From assembly GCA_047967505.1 (NCBI GenBank), contig CM106538.1: a stretch of DNA of 64,000 nt. One strand, written 5' to 3'. Of the stretch, positions 45,043-57,191 are shown in pieces. The position numbers were made by a program, and so were the translations under genes. The notes below the pieces were generated by a model. The model was not told the DNA's origin and made no database searches. It saw only the letters and a list, made by a program, of their open reading frames with translations. Source of the DNA: Dipteris shenzhenensis. Lineage: Eukaryota > Polypodiophyta > Polypodiopsida > Gleicheniales. Position 1 is the first letter of the stretch. The number at the start of each line of letters is the position of its first letter.

Positions 45043-45060
45043 ATATATATATATATATAT
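45043..45060 (+). repeat. (TA)n microsatellite
   Basis: Nine TA dinucleotides in a row. Confidence 0.9.
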
Positions 45061-45819
45061 GTTTATGTGCACACATATACATTTGTGTATCACATGTGTA
45101 CACATGCTAGAGCATATATATGCTTGGGTAAGTGTACATGTGTATGCTTATATCTATACACATGTATATGTGGGTGGTTGCCTATGACACATGTCATGGT
45201 GTGTCGACACACACGCTCATGACACAAATTGTTGCCACCTCCTTACCCAATTTAAACATACTGTCCAAAAAAGTTGGACTTTTACTCTTGGTTTGGAATT
45301 ACTTTTGGAGCATATCCCCTCCACTCAACATGACTTGATGAACTCTAAAATTGGGTTTTTTGGAGCACTAAACGGGTAACGTCTACACAAATATGGCCTA
45401 ATAAAGCTCAAAATTCCACAAAATGGGTAAATTTTCAACAAAATGGGTCACCTTTATACAAATATGACCCAATATGATACGATATGATAGTGAAAATATG
45501 ACAACATATGGAAAGCATTTGTTGGTATATAGATACACTATTGTTTGGAAGAAGAAGGAATACAATACATTATCTTACTCATCTGAATCTCATTTAGGGT
45601 CATCCGATTCTTGTATTGCATTTGCACCTAGTGGGTCAAGCCTAGCAAAGTGATATTATGGACATGGCCAGGATCAGGGATTGTGATACATTTTTTAACA
45701 TCACAGCTATGCTTATGTTTAAATTTTGAGTCATTGATTTCCATCAATGAATAATGCTACTCACTTCCACCTCTGTTAGGCCCTCTTTATTTGGAGCCAA
45801 TTCACATTTCTTCTACAAA

Positions 45820-46130
45820 CAACCCTCATAGAGTTGCATTATTGTATATCTTTTTGGGAGACTTTTCAATGGCTTTGGTACATACCATAAAGCTCTGAAT
45901 GCTATGGAAATTCCATTGTCATCCCTTACTATCTTAGCAACCTTTGCCACCCACATTGGGCCACCTTGCTTAACCAACTCTGAATCTGGATAAGATCCCC
46001 AAACCTCTTCAATATGATCAGATGGTACAAACTCTCACAAGGATTTGTCACCCTTCTTGCCACAATATTTTTGAGGTAAAAGACATTGCTTTACTTCTTC
46101 CACATCTATCACTGTATTTTTGTGCAATGC
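45820..46130 (-). pseudogene. Protein-coding remnant, BAH-like at best
   Basis: On the reverse strand a frame without ATG reads EFVPSDHIEEVWGSYP, then GGPMWVAKVAKIVRDDNG and AFRALWYVPKPLKSLPKRY before a stop near 45811; one further stop lies upstream near 46038. Codon-like structure over about 100 residues suggests former coding sequence. The W-V-A-K-[IV]...G...[FA]-R-x-x-W-Y pattern loosely recalls BAH domains of plant chromatin proteins. I am not sure of this and no partner domain is seen. Confidence 0.35.
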
Positions 46131-47497
46131 GGATCCTCATGACTCGACTCATTCTAGCAAAAAAGACTCGTAATATTCAATGCTCATTAAGTTTTCTTTT
46201 TGCTTTAAAGTTGCGACGACAAGTGCCTTAGTTGACTTGATTATATCTAAATTTTTACATGCCTGCTCAGGATATGTTTGCATTAACACCATCAACATAG
46301 AAAGCCCAATAGAGGCTACACATTCAACTCAAGCCTACTAGCCCTCAAGCAACCACAAACAAAAGAAAGTGACAATGCACCTCCATCTTCATTATTTGGT
46401 GGCCTTCAACGATGGACTAATATTAGCATGCAAGCAAGTGGGTGGCCTTAGCTAGGGACACCACCTCCACGACCGCTGAGCTCAATGCTCAAAGACCCAC
46501 TCCCAATTCAAAGCCCAAGTGGAGACACATGCTCATGTCAATGTTACTGAGCATTGTAGGTGTTGGTGAAGCAGATCTGACATTGTCATCCATCTGCCTA
46601 TGCCCACAACGACCTTAGCCATGAATTCAATCACATGACCCAACCTAAATGGCCACACATGACATATTTCCATGAATGGAGATAGAATCTATAAGACTCC
46701 ATTGGCATCGTGAATGCTTCATTTAACCTTATCTCCATCCTGCCATAGACCAAGTAGCCAGTTGACACAGGTCCCTGTCTACCAGGTCGTCTACCAGGTC
46801 ATCAATCCCATCCACAATGCCATGTGGCACAAACACATCATATTACATGAGGCCAGTCCATGTCAATAGTTAGTGCCATGTTAGCATGGTGCCCAGTCAG
46901 CTACCACATCAATAGGAACCACCTATCCAACCACATTAGCACTTTCATGCAAGCAATCCACATCATCAAATCTACTACCTCAGTAGCCCATGTCAGCATA
47001 CCATGTGGTAGAGTGCCAGCGAGGCACACTTGCCTCTCCACAGGCACAATTAGCATCTGCATGTGAACTCATGGTGCCACCTCAACATCAGCACTTCACA
47101 GGCGCACTGTGCTCTAACATATGCACCCTCCATCCACATCATCATTTCGAGCCCTCTTGCGATCAAGTTTGACCATTCTTTTGGGAGCATAACTTTTGAT
47201 CCACATGGAAATGGGAGGAGCTATAAAATGAAAAATGATCTACAGCTGTGCTCTATGTGGTGAGGATCTCACATTTGAAGTTTGACTTATCCATTGGTAA
47301 GAAAATTTAAATATTATTTATTAGAACCACCTTATAAATCAATTGCAACCACCCAACACATATAAAATGAATCAAGATAAATGCATTTTGCACTTTAACA
47401 AGTAGTCTAGTTCTAGACTAGCATAGCCATAGAGGAGATTAAACTCCACAAAGCCAAGTAAACCATTGCCATATCACCCAATGAGTTTCCATCGATT
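46131..47497. other. Unassigned sequence
   Basis: Rich in CCACATCA- and CATGTG-like words on the forward strand between 46700 and 47160. No gene or clear repeat unit. Confidence 0.4.
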
Positions 47498-47849
47498 TGT
47501 GAAGATAGTGGGAGAGAGGGAAGGAGTCTCACTTACGGCTTTCTCACATACACAATGGGGGAATACACACACAGGTGGAGGCTGAAAACAATTTTCCTCT
47601 TCTTAGTTGTGAAAGCCAAAAGAACTCTAGTACAAAAAAATGGAAGAACCCTATATGTGGGTCTCAAACCAAACTCAACTAAGTAAGGTGGCATACTAAC
47701 TGAGCCACGAACTAGAGTAGATAAGGATAGCTGCCATCCAGCTATTATTCGTGGGCGGTGTACCAACCACATCTGTAGCTAACAAGTCGGTGACATAAAT
47801 GCACAACGGTCACCCTAGCATATCGCGAGTGGAGCTCGATATCTCAACA
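47498..47849 (-). repeat. 3' LTR of copia element G (352 bp)
   Basis: Reverse strand begins TGTTGAGATATCGAG and ends ATCTTCACA. It has the single GACCGTTG word where the MITE sits in the LTR of E. Confidence 0.92.
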
Positions 47850-48212
47850 CTCCCCCTCGAGCTCAATCCCAATTCTTGCACACTAAGCAAGTCTCTGAAC
47901 TTGCACAGCTTCTCTGCGCCCAATGCTTTCGTGAATATGTTAGCTACCTGATCCTCTGTGCTGACATAAACTAGATCAATAAGACCTAGTAAAACCTTCT
48001 CCCACACATAGTGATAATGCACCTCAATGTGCTTTGTTCTTGTAAACCCACTTACAGCCAATTGCATTCTTGTTTTTAGGCAAAGGCACCAATTCCCATG
48101 TAGCATTGGCTTCCAAGGCATCCATTTCTTCATCCATGGCTTTCTCCCATTTTTCATTTCCCATGGCTTGTTCAAAAGAAGTGGGTTCTGGTTCCTGTAT
48201 CACTTTGACCAT
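47810..48212 (-). pseudogene. Fused RT N-terminus and RNase H tail of element G
   Basis: 48212-48040 codes the RT start (EPTSFEQAMG, ATWELVPLP) and 48030-47810 the RNase H tail (TKHIEVHYHY, ANIFTKALG). The join near 48040 removes several hundred codons and shifts the frame. Confidence 0.85.
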
Positions 48213-48244
48213 ATAGGCATAGTGAATGGCTGTAAATCAAAAAC

Positions 48245-48480
48245 CCTAACCTAACCTTACCAGCTACGTTAGTTTAGTTATGAGTTAGTTAGACTAACTG
48301 CACAGTTGGATTAGTTTGACTATACTAAACTTAGTTCAACTAACTTTGGTTAGCTTAGTTAACTATAGTCAGTTTAAACCATAGGTAGGTTAGGTTAGAC
48401 TAATTGTTAGACATCTAACTAGATAGTTAGGTTAGTCAGACTAACTGAGCCAGTTAGGTCAATTGAGCTGGGTCAGTTAC
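48245..48480. repeat. GTTAG/CTAAC-rich region
   Basis: Dense short palindromic words such as GTTAGACTAAC and TTAGTTAACTA on both strands. No fixed period. It directly follows the end of element G. Confidence 0.7.
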
Positions 48481-49189
48481 TACCCCTCAATTAGACTTAA
48501 AGCCCATTCACAACAAACCTTAAGACCAAGGCCCCCCCCACCCCCAAAAAAAGGCCAATTTTACCCCTACTTCAGCCCTTTGTAACTCATCCATTTGGGA
48601 CCCAAACTGGACCCTGTTTGAACCAAAATTTCACACATGGAAACACCCACTATGGGGCATTTTTCCAGCCCATTGCACACCATTTTGGCATCCCTAGCAC
48701 TCTGCATTTGTGCCCTCGTGTGGGCCTCGTTTCACACGAATTCGCTTATATCTTTACGCCGTGACCTCCAATTGATGATCCGTTTGCACCGACACATTTT
48801 CCTACACACGTGGGACAATCTTAGGCACATTATTAACACGATGGTCCCCACAACACTAACACAACTCTAACCCTCCAAACACAACTACATCAACACTCGC
48901 ACTTGCGGCAGAGACACCCTTTGCAACTCTTGCCAAATCTACATGTAGTTACAGTCCGGCCAACGCCTCCAACTCCATTGCTCGCCAAATTCGCATACAA
49001 CTCCACTGCAACCACCACCTTTGACAATCCTCAACCCCAATTCCCCCCCTAAAATTCAAGAAATCCCTTTAACTCCTCCATGCCACAACATGGCTTGACA
49101 TCATCACGATGATGTTGGGGATATTGACCTCAATGTAGAGGTTGACAATTTCTTTAATCACAGAAATAATAACAATCAAGGCAGGTGCC
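48481..49189. other. Unassigned sequence upstream of the gypsy gag remnant
   Basis: C/A-rich, with a homopolymer-rich CCCCCCCACCCCCAAAAAAA near 48534. Possibly the LTR or leader of the gypsy remnant, but no ends were found. Confidence 0.35.
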
Positions 49190-49300
49190 CCTTGGGAAAG
49201 TTGGAACTTCCCAAATATAATGGTAGGGGAGATTTAGCCAGATTCCTCCAATTTTGATGCCGCATGCTGAGCGGGTGGAGATTAATCTAATGAAACCAAG

Positions 49301-49603
49301 GTGGCCTGGTTTCCCATGGCCTTAATCGATGAAGCATCTGAATGGTACCTAGGCCTCCTAGTGGAAGAGCAAGCCACATGGGACCTTCTTCAAACAGAAT
49401 TCAAAAGGCACTTTCAAATAGAGAGGCTACAAGATGATCCCACTCTCCAACTAAGCAAGATCGAACAAGGCCGTCGAGAAGATGTATGCATGTATCTGGG
49501 CAATATGAAAAGATTAATTGCCAAATGTGACCCATGCCCCGATGCAAAGTGCCTCACAGAATGGTTCATTGAGGCCCAAGGGAAAAAATCTGGAAGGATA
49601 TGA
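49301..49603 (+). pseudogene. Gypsy gag fragment
   Basis: The frame has the retrotransposon gag pattern A-x-x-W-[YF]...W-x-x-L-x-x-x-F-x-x-[HR]-F (EASEWYLGL, ATWDLLQTEFKRHF). Coding similarity starts earlier (LPKYNGRGD near 49205) in another frame, so frameshifts are present. Gag would build the particle. Confidence 0.75.
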
Positions 49604-50372
49604 AAAAGATTAGCAGATATGAAACATTCAGTGCTGCTCATGTGGTAGCCATTAACATCGAAGATGGGATGACCGACTCTGACACCAGCGGTGATGATGG
49701 CAGATCCAGTGCACTAGATACGCACTCTAGAAAGGGCAAATCCAAGTCCACTACCGAAACATCAAATAAAGATTGCCTAGAGGCCATGACCATGAAGTTG
49801 AAAGAAGACATGATGTAGGCCATGGAACAAAAGCTTCACTTGTCTCAACCGCCAACTCAGACTTATCCACAATGAGAAAATGTCTAGTGTCCACACTGCA
49901 TGGCCAATCATACAACAAATGAGTGACTGGTCCTAAGAGCTAGGATCGCTACACAAGCAAATACACTGCCAAGATTGTGGTGCCATATTTGCATCATCGG
50001 TAGCCATGATGAAAACAGTTGCATCTTCAACATGCACAACAACCCGCCTGGCGACCTCAACAATACCAAGCAGCACCCATGCCAGTGTACAGGCAACTGG
50101 CACTTACACAAGCACCCCTAGCTCCAAGGCTGAATCTTGTTCCTGTTTGGACACAAGTCCCACAATTACTCAAGAATCCGAATCCACGACCATATCCAAG
50201 AGCGCCAAATCCAGCTCCTCAAGCAATTCCAATACATCAATTACAAGCCGAGGAAGTAGACTCACCATTTGGTATGAAGAAGAGTACCCAGTGTACTATG
50301 TAGAAGGTGCAGAGGGACTAATACTAGTCTATGCAAATCAATGCTAATCGCCTTTAGCGTTGCACAACTGGC

Positions 50373-50699
50373 TTGCATTCTGGCTTCAACTCAATCTTGT
50401 GCTCCACCAACACATATTGGGCACTAATCAAGCGCTATAGTTGTGGAGAAAATCACCGAATCACAAAGTTCCCTCATCATGGTAGCCCCGCTACTTTCCA
50501 ACCACTTTGCAAAGATTGTGGCATAGGACATGCCTGTATGGATTGTCCCATGAAAAATAAGGTCCAACAACATACAGAGGTTAAGCATGACATCCCAATA
50601 GGCATCATTGGGGTGGACCAGTTTGGGGCCTACAAGTATCATATCACAACCTATGAATGTAATTACATGCCAGTAGAAAGAGACCACCAAGGACCCTAA
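50373..50699 (+). pseudogene. Gypsy-type zinc-finger segment
   Basis: Contains CKDCGIGHACMDCP, close to a CCHC knuckle but with three instead of four residues before the His, and an upstream RYSCGENHR. Probably the C-terminal gag nucleocapsid region of remnant I. Confidence 0.5.
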
Positions 50700-50955
50700 C
50701 ATTCCAATTCAACCAAAGCAACTTCTTAAAAAGAAAGCACAAGTGCCTCCACCTCTACCAAGAAATGAGTAGCCAAACTCATCCACATCAGCTCCCGAGC
50801 CTCAAATAAAAGAAGTTCCATACCCAAATGCAGAAGTGGAGAATGCTCATTTTTAGGCACTTCAACAATGGGTACAAAAAGAACAAGCTCAATTTGAGGT
50901 TGAGAAACAAGCTCAATTTGAGGCTGAGAAACAAGCTCAAGACCCAATCCACGAA

Positions 50956-51537
50956 TTGGCCCCACAAAGTATTGATACTATACTCGAGCCTCTGTTCCAA
51001 CAACAAACTCCACAACGTAATGTACTGCCACATCAACTTGAAGGAGCCACACTCTCTAGCATCTTGAGTTGCCTTGTGTCAATTCCCATCGGAATCCTCC
51101 TACAAAATTGTCCCAATATCTGGGAGAGTTTCAAAGGATGGATTGAAGTCACAAATCCCCCTCCACCTATGAACGACATCGAAGATATCCCTGTGCAGAT
51201 GGGTGAGAGAGATGACATATGCAACATTACTATGCCTTTGATATACAAGGCATATAATGAAGTCCAAGCCATTGTGGATGGTGGAGCAGGTGTAAATGTC
51301 TTATCAAAGGAGCTCTACGATGAATGGGGTCTCCCACCAATGCAAAAGGCTAATTTCAATGTATGCCTTGCCGATGATTCATGGGCTAAACCCTTGGGAA
51401 TAGTGAATGGTGTGTCCACAAAGGTCGCAGGAGTCTGCTTTTCCCTTCAATTCACAATCTTGGATCTTTCCAAAAAATCCTATCAAATCTTACTGGGACG
51501 TCCTTGGTTCTGGGAAGAATCAGTCCTCCATGACTAG
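50956..51537 (+). CDS. Retropepsin-like protease segment of gypsy remnant I
   Basis: 193 codons. From about residue 100 it matches plant gypsy aspartic proteases: AIVDGGAGVNVLS (active site, with Gly at the second position instead of Ser or Thr), and LLGRPWFW near the end (the flap-to-C-terminal LLGRPWL motif). It ends in a TAG. With no RT downstream it is an orphan segment. The altered active site makes activity doubtful. Confidence 0.7.
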   Translation: MAPQSIDTILEPLFQQQTPQRNVLPHQLEGATLSSILSCLVSIPIGILLQNCPNIWESFKGWIEVTNPPPPMNDIEDIPVQMGERDDICNITMPLIYKAYNEVQAIVDGGAGVNVLSKELYDEWGLPPMQKANFNVCLADDSWAKPLGIVNGVSTKVAGVCFSLQFTILDLSKKSYQILLGRPWFWEESVLHD

Positions 51538-51540
51538 GGA

Positions 51541-52531
51541 ACTAATAGACTGACAATCCAGAATCGTGACACCATAGTCAGGGTGAATGTGGGGACAGGA
51601 GCTATAAAACCAATTGTGCCTAGAGCATTGGATGACACATCTTCAATGACAATCTCAAGCAAATCAGCTCTTTTGCAACAACATGCCATAGTGGGCGATT
51701 CACAAAGCAATGTCAATAACTGGATACAAACATTGGCAACCATCGACAACTGCCATTCATTAGAGCCCATATTCTCACAGATAGATGCTAAGGTGCTATA
51801 GGTAGATCCTCCACTCACATATGAAGAACCAATCGAGCTGGAGGTGTCATTCCTTATGGCTCAAGTGGAATAATGAACTTGAAGAAGGTACCCATACCAA
51901 TGATGACTTTGATTTTCCTTGGGACCTTGAAACTAAGGTTGAGAATGCTGAAATTGAAGATCAAATCTTTGATAATGACTTAGCCATTCTGCTTCCCTAA
52001 TGGCAGTCGTGAGCTCCCAAAAGTTGAACCTCCAAAGTTGAATAATAGTAGAAGATCCTGCAAGAAAGCTGAAGGAGAAAATTGCAGAACAGCCAAGGTC
52101 AAACACTTCAATGAATTCGAACGAGTCCAAACAAGGATCGTCGAATTGTATCTTGCAAAGTGAGCTCCCTCAAAATCAAAACCTCCACCTCTCGAATGGT
52201 CCCCTGAGGGACTAGAAGGAGTATGCACAGCAAATGAACCCTTACTTGGGAACACCTTACCAGTGGAAAAGTTACCCCATAGTTCCCAACATAAGAAGTT
52301 TCGGAAATATAAGCCACATGTGTGGATGAAGCTCGATAAGAGACTTTAGAAAAAGAAAGTCAAAAAGAGCCTAACAAATTGGTAAATTAAACTATGCCAC
52401 CTAGTACACATGGCACATGTCAGGGTAGTTCAACACCATCAGATGCCGATCTTCGAGAAGTGCCAGTTCACTCCAAGAATTACACAAGTAGTAGTGTCCC
52501 AATAGTAGTGCCAAGACCACCAAGAGAATCT
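51541..52531. other. Degraded sequence between gypsy remnant I and copia J
   Basis: Short frames with acidic composition on the forward strand (for example 51583-51801). No domain recognised. Confidence 0.4.
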
Positions 52532-53251
52532 GAAGTTCAAGAAACCGATAGCATTGGAGAAACTCCAATCTATGAGGGACCGGCAAAAACTCGCACAACA
52601 AACCTTGCCCTTGAAGGGGTGAGTCATACAGAGATTTTCACGATGCTTTTGAGTACATTTCTTGCACCATGCCTATGACTAGCAACCTCAATCTGGAGGC
52701 ATCTGCTAAGTTAGACAACTCCAATTATGGTACATGGAAATACCGCATGGAGACCATTCTTGTACTCTTCAGGACAAATGGAAGTATGTCGATGGGTCTA
52801 CACCTAGACCATTGGCCAATCCAGCCACAAGTAGCTCTACTCCATTTGTTGTCACAGCACTAGCAACGAGATCTACAACGGCACCTATAGCTGAAGTTCA
52901 AGAAACCGATAGCATTGGAGAAACTCCAATCTATGAGGGACCGGCAAAAACTCGCACAATAAACCTTGCCCTTGAAGGGGTGAGTCATACAGAGATTTTC
53001 ACGACGCTTTTGAGTACATTTCTTGCACCATGTCTATGACTAGCAACCTCAATCTGGAGGCATCTGCTAAGTTAGATAACTCCAATTACGGTACATGGAA
53101 ATACCGCATGGAGACCATTCTTGTACTTCAGGACAAATGGGAGTATGTCGATGGGTCTACACCTAGACCATTGGCCAATCCAGCCACAAGTAGCTCTACT
53201 CCATTTGTTGTCACAGCACTAGCAACGAGATCTACAACGGCACCTATAGCT
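52532..53251 (+). repeat. Tandem duplication of ~360 bp at the 5' end of copia J
   Basis: 52532-52892 (361 bp) and 52893-53251 (359 bp) are nearly identical, differing by a 2-bp indel (GTACTCTTCAGG versus GTACTTCAGG) and a few bases. Each copy includes the start of gag (MTSNLNLEASAKLDNSNYG). Confidence 0.93.
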
Positions 53252-54292
53252 ACACAAATAGTTTCTGCACCAGTAGCAGATCCTACCATTGCCCGAGCTC
53301 AGGTAAATGGGATAAGAAAGACAAGTACCCCTATCATTTGATCAAGCAGAATGTGCAAGATGTCATGCTAGGACAGCTCAACATAGTCAAGACATCCAAA
53401 GAAGCATGGGATATGTTCCCAGCTCTCTACGAGTCCAAGAACACATCCAGGATTCTCACCCTGAGAAACCAAATCAAATAAAGTTTCTGCAACAGTAGCA
53501 AAACCGGTCATGCTTATGTACTTCGCATAAAAGACTACAACAATCAACTTGCAGCAGTAGGAGAGACTATGAACCGTGCAAAAATGGTTTAAGTCATTCT
53601 GAATGGACTAGGAGAGGGATACGAGAATCTAGTCCAGAGTATTTCCATCCAACGACAAATTCCGACACTAGAAGAACTTCAGTCAGCAGTCCTACTTGGT
53701 GAAGAACTTAGGACTCAGGCCATCCAAACACGTAAAGGTCATTCTAATGATCAGGCATTCATAGCTTTAGACAAAAGCAGAGGCAGAGGTAGATCATATC
53801 AGAAAAGTGGTCATCATCAGCAACAAAATCAAAGTTAGCATCAACATCATCCTCAGCAACATTGGAATCAGTAAAGAGGAAATCATTCCAATCGAGGAAG
53901 ATTTCAAGGACGAGGGAATGCATCCACCAACATGTCAAACATTTAGTGCCACTACTATCACAAGTTTGGACACTATGAAAGAGATTGCTGCAAGAAGTAG
54001 TGCGACCAAGGTGGTCAATCCAACAGTAATCGAGGGAATTCCCGAGGTAGCGGAAATCATCGTGGTGGACATTCTAGTCATAGTCATTTTGAAAATGAAC
54101 ATGGTAATATGTTTCTTGCAAGCGAGGAATTGCATCAAATTGATACAGTGTACCCAGACAGTGTACCCAGACACTGATTACAATCCCAAAGAGGATTATA
54201 CCTATCAAGTCAACCAAGTGGAACAGGATCCTTGGTACATCAACAGCGGTGCATCATCTCACATGACAAATCATCATGAATGGTTCACATAA
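53030..54292 (+). pseudogene. Gag-protease remnant of element J
   Basis: Gag starts in the duplicated block. Further gag motifs (VQSISIQRQIPTLEEL near 53630) are in other frames. The zinc knuckle at 53947 has Tyr for the second Cys. The protease motif reads WYINSGASSHMT (about 54234), with Asn where the catalytic Asp should be. Non-functional. Confidence 0.8.
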
Positions 54293-55247
54293 ATGAAACC
54301 ATTAGAAGGTCAGAAAAATGTCATCTACACAATAGACAATACACCGAATCTAGTTCAAGGGACAAGTGTTATCCCTATGAACAATTTCACTGGTACAAAA
54401 GGATTAGTGAAAGATGTGCTCTATGTTCCGAAGCTCAGCAAGAACCTTTTGTTTGTAGGTCAAATGATGGAACACAATTATCAAGTCATCTTCGGTGGTG
54501 ATGAATGCACTATTAGAGACAAATCCAAAAGATGTCAGCTAGTAGCAAAAGGTGTCAAGGAAGGATGCTTATACACAATGCTAGCTATAGTACTAGATAA
54601 GCATGCCATGTCAGCTCAACCGCAATAGATGCCACTATCTACAAAATGTCACAAGAGATATGGTCATGTCAACTTCAAGTATTTGTTAGATCTCAGGAAT
54701 CAGAATATGGCAATTGGGATTCCGAAGGTACAGTTTCTTGGAAAAGTTTGCAAAGCATGCTGCTTCGGCAAACAAAAGCGAACCAACTTTGGCAGAAGTA
54801 CCTCTCCTGTACGAGGTATTCTTATGGGGTTAGGCCCACCGCAGCATCAATGGTTCACTTTATTACTTGACTTTCATCGACGACTACAATAGATATTGTT
54901 GGGTCTACTTTTTGAAAGAGAAATCTAAAGTGTTTTCCAAATTTCAAGAATTCAAAGCCATGGTAGAAAACCAGACAGGAAGAAAGATCAAGGTCATGAG
55001 ATCAGACAGAGGAGGTGAATACATGTCTTCAGCATTCATGAACTTTTGCAAAAATCACAGCATACGAAGACAATCCACATGTGTAATAATTCCTCAGCAG
55101 AATGCAAGAGCTGAAAGGAAGAATGGGACTTTAGCAGATAGTGCTAGAGCAATGCTTAGTGAAAAGCATCTTCTAAATCAATATTGGGTAGAAGCAATAG
55201 CCACTACAAACTATTTGCTTAATCGGCTTCCTACCGAACCGATATAG
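54293..55247 (+). pseudogene. Protease tail and integrase remnant of element J
   Basis: 54293-54628 covers the post-protease region (VLYVPKLSKNLL) and 54629-54892 the HHCC zinc region (HKRYGHVNF, CKACCFGKQ). 54867-55247 holds the integrase core with [22 protein letters not shown] and [12 protein letters not shown]. The first catalytic Asp region is lost in a frame break near 54850. Confidence 0.82.
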
Positions 55248-55309
55248 GGTATGACTCCTTATGAAGCATTCACTGGACACAAGCCACACAAAAGTCACGC
55301 AAATGCATC

Positions 55310-57164
55310 ATGGTTGGCTACAGTGAAGAAAGCAAAGCATACAAATTGTATGATCCCATCAACCGCAAGGTCATTATCTCCAGAGATGTAATTTTTGATG
55401 AGGAATCAGAATGGAAAACCTCACCTACACAGGAGATAGAAGCATCGACTTCACAGTCATCTACAAAACAGGTTGATGAAGAAGAGCAAGAATTGCCAGC
55501 AACACCCCAAGCAGAGCCACAGTAGCTTAGACAGTCTACTAGGGAAAGCATACCACCAACCAAATTGACATATGCTCAAAAAGGAAAAGCAATTCAGGTG
55601 GAAACCAGCAACTATGCTCTTATGACTACCATCATGGCTATAGAAGAGCCAGTGTACTTCAAAGATGTTGTAGACAAGCCAGAATGGCAAACTGCTATGA
55701 ATGAAAAAATGGATGCTTTGTATAAGAATAATACTTGGGAATTATGCGACCTTCCACCAGGAAAGAAGGCCATAGCAAACAAATGGGTATACAAATGAAG
55801 TACAATCCAGATGGTAGTATTCATAGATACAAAGCCAGACTAGTTGCAAAAGGATTTGCATAACAATATGGTCAGGACTATGATGAGACTTATGCTCCAG
55901 TAGCAAAGATGAATTCCATATGGTTCTTGATATCACTAGCGACACTCATCAAATGGAATGTGTATTAGCTCGATGTCAAGAATGCATTTCTCAATGGTTA
56001 TCTAGATGAGGAAGTCTACATGCAACAACCTACATGTTATGTTGAACCAAGAAAGGAGAATAAGGTTTGCCATCTCAACAAAAGTCTCTACGGTTTAAAG
56101 CAAGCACCTAGAAGTTGATACATCAGAATTGACAAGTATTTTGCTCATCTGGGATACATGAAATCCAATGTAGATCATACTCTCTACTACAAAGTTCTAG
56201 GGGAAGACATTACTATTGCACTTTTGTATGTAGATGATCTGATTGTGACAGGAAGCAAGGATAGCTTCATCAAAAAACTAAAACAAGACTTATCTATAGA
56301 GTTCAACATGAAAGATCTTGAACTTATGCACTATTGTCTTGGAATTGAGTTATGGAGAGTTCAGATAGCACATTCATGAGTCAGCTCAAGTATGTTGACA
56401 GTCTCCTGAAGAAGTTTCATATGGCAGATTGCAAGATTGCAGCCACTCCCATGGAACAGAGTTTGAAACTTACTAAAGATTCAAAAAAGCCTACAATCAA
56501 TGACAGATACTATAGGCAGCTCATCGGATCTCTTATATATCTAACAATCACACCGCCAGATATTTGTTATGCAGTAAGCTCACTAGCATAGTTTATGGCA
56601 AATCCAAAATAGTCTCACTAGAATGCAGCCAAAAGAGTCTTGAGATGCATCAGAGGTACAAGACATTTTGGGATAGAATACAGAAGAAGTAATCCATAAT
56701 TGCATGGATACTGTGACAGTGACTATGCTGGAGATCATGAGACCAGGGATCTCGACACAGGGATATGCATTTTTCCTTGGTCGAGGTGTTATATCATGGT
56801 TGTCACACAAACAGCCAACTGTTTCTTTGTCTTCGACTAAAGCAAAATATAGAGCACTCACTATAGGTGCATGTGAGGTTATATGGCTCAGAAGACTATT
56901 GTCAAAAACAGATTACTTTGATGAGTCAAACCAACAAAAATATACTATGATAATCAATCAGCTCAAGCATTGGCCAAAAATCTAGTATATCACTCCAAGA
57001 CAAAGCACATTGATGTTAGAGAGCACTTCATCAGAGAAAGAGTGTTACTTGGTGACATCACATTACAACATTGTGATAGCAAAGAGAATGTTGCAGACAT
57101 CTTTACCAAACCACTCGGTAAAGAGCTATTCGAGAAACACCGACTAGCTCTTGGTTTGACGTAG
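55310..57164 (+). pseudogene. RT-RNase H remnant of element J
   Basis: RT N-terminus 55565-55798 (PEWQTAMNEKMDAL, NNTWELCDLP). Middle 55799-56160 with stops. YVDDLIVTG near 56224 in 56158-56379. RT tail 56352-56591. RNase H 56704-56985 and 56970-57164 (TKHIDVREHF, ADIFTKPLG). At least six stops or frame breaks. Confidence 0.85.
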
Positions 57165-57191
57165 AGGAAGGACATTCCCATTAAAGGGCTG

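Larger units (their letters stand above)
44560..45815. other. Non-coding sequence with microsatellites
   Basis: Contains a (TC)n run at about 44985-45018, a (TA)n run at about 45043-45060, and a following stretch rich in TGTACACATG-like words to about 45180. No gene recognised. Confidence 0.6.
47498..48235 (-). mobile_element. Copia element G, internally deleted remnant
   Basis: Reverse-strand 3' LTR (47849-47498, 352 bp), purine tract, RNase H tail, then a jump to the RT N-terminus. The middle of RT and most of RNase H are gone. Left flank cgatt. The 5' portion beyond 48235 is missing. Confidence 0.9.
49190..51540 (+). mobile_element. Ty3/gypsy-type remnant I (gag and protease)
   Basis: Gag, zinc-finger-like and retropepsin segments occur in gypsy order with no integrase or RT after them. 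LTRs not identified. Many stops. Confidence 0.7.
52669..57191 (+). mobile_element. Copia element J, decayed internal region
   Basis: Gag (53030-53700), zinc-knuckle remnant (53947), protease (54235), GAG-pre-integrase (54629-54800), integrase (54867-55247), RT (55565-56600) and RNase H (56704-57164) in Ty1/copia order. Then a purine tract and a probable 3' LTR starting TGATGGGAATG at 57192. The 5' LTR is not seen. Distinct from the A-G family. Numerous stops. Confidence 0.88.
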
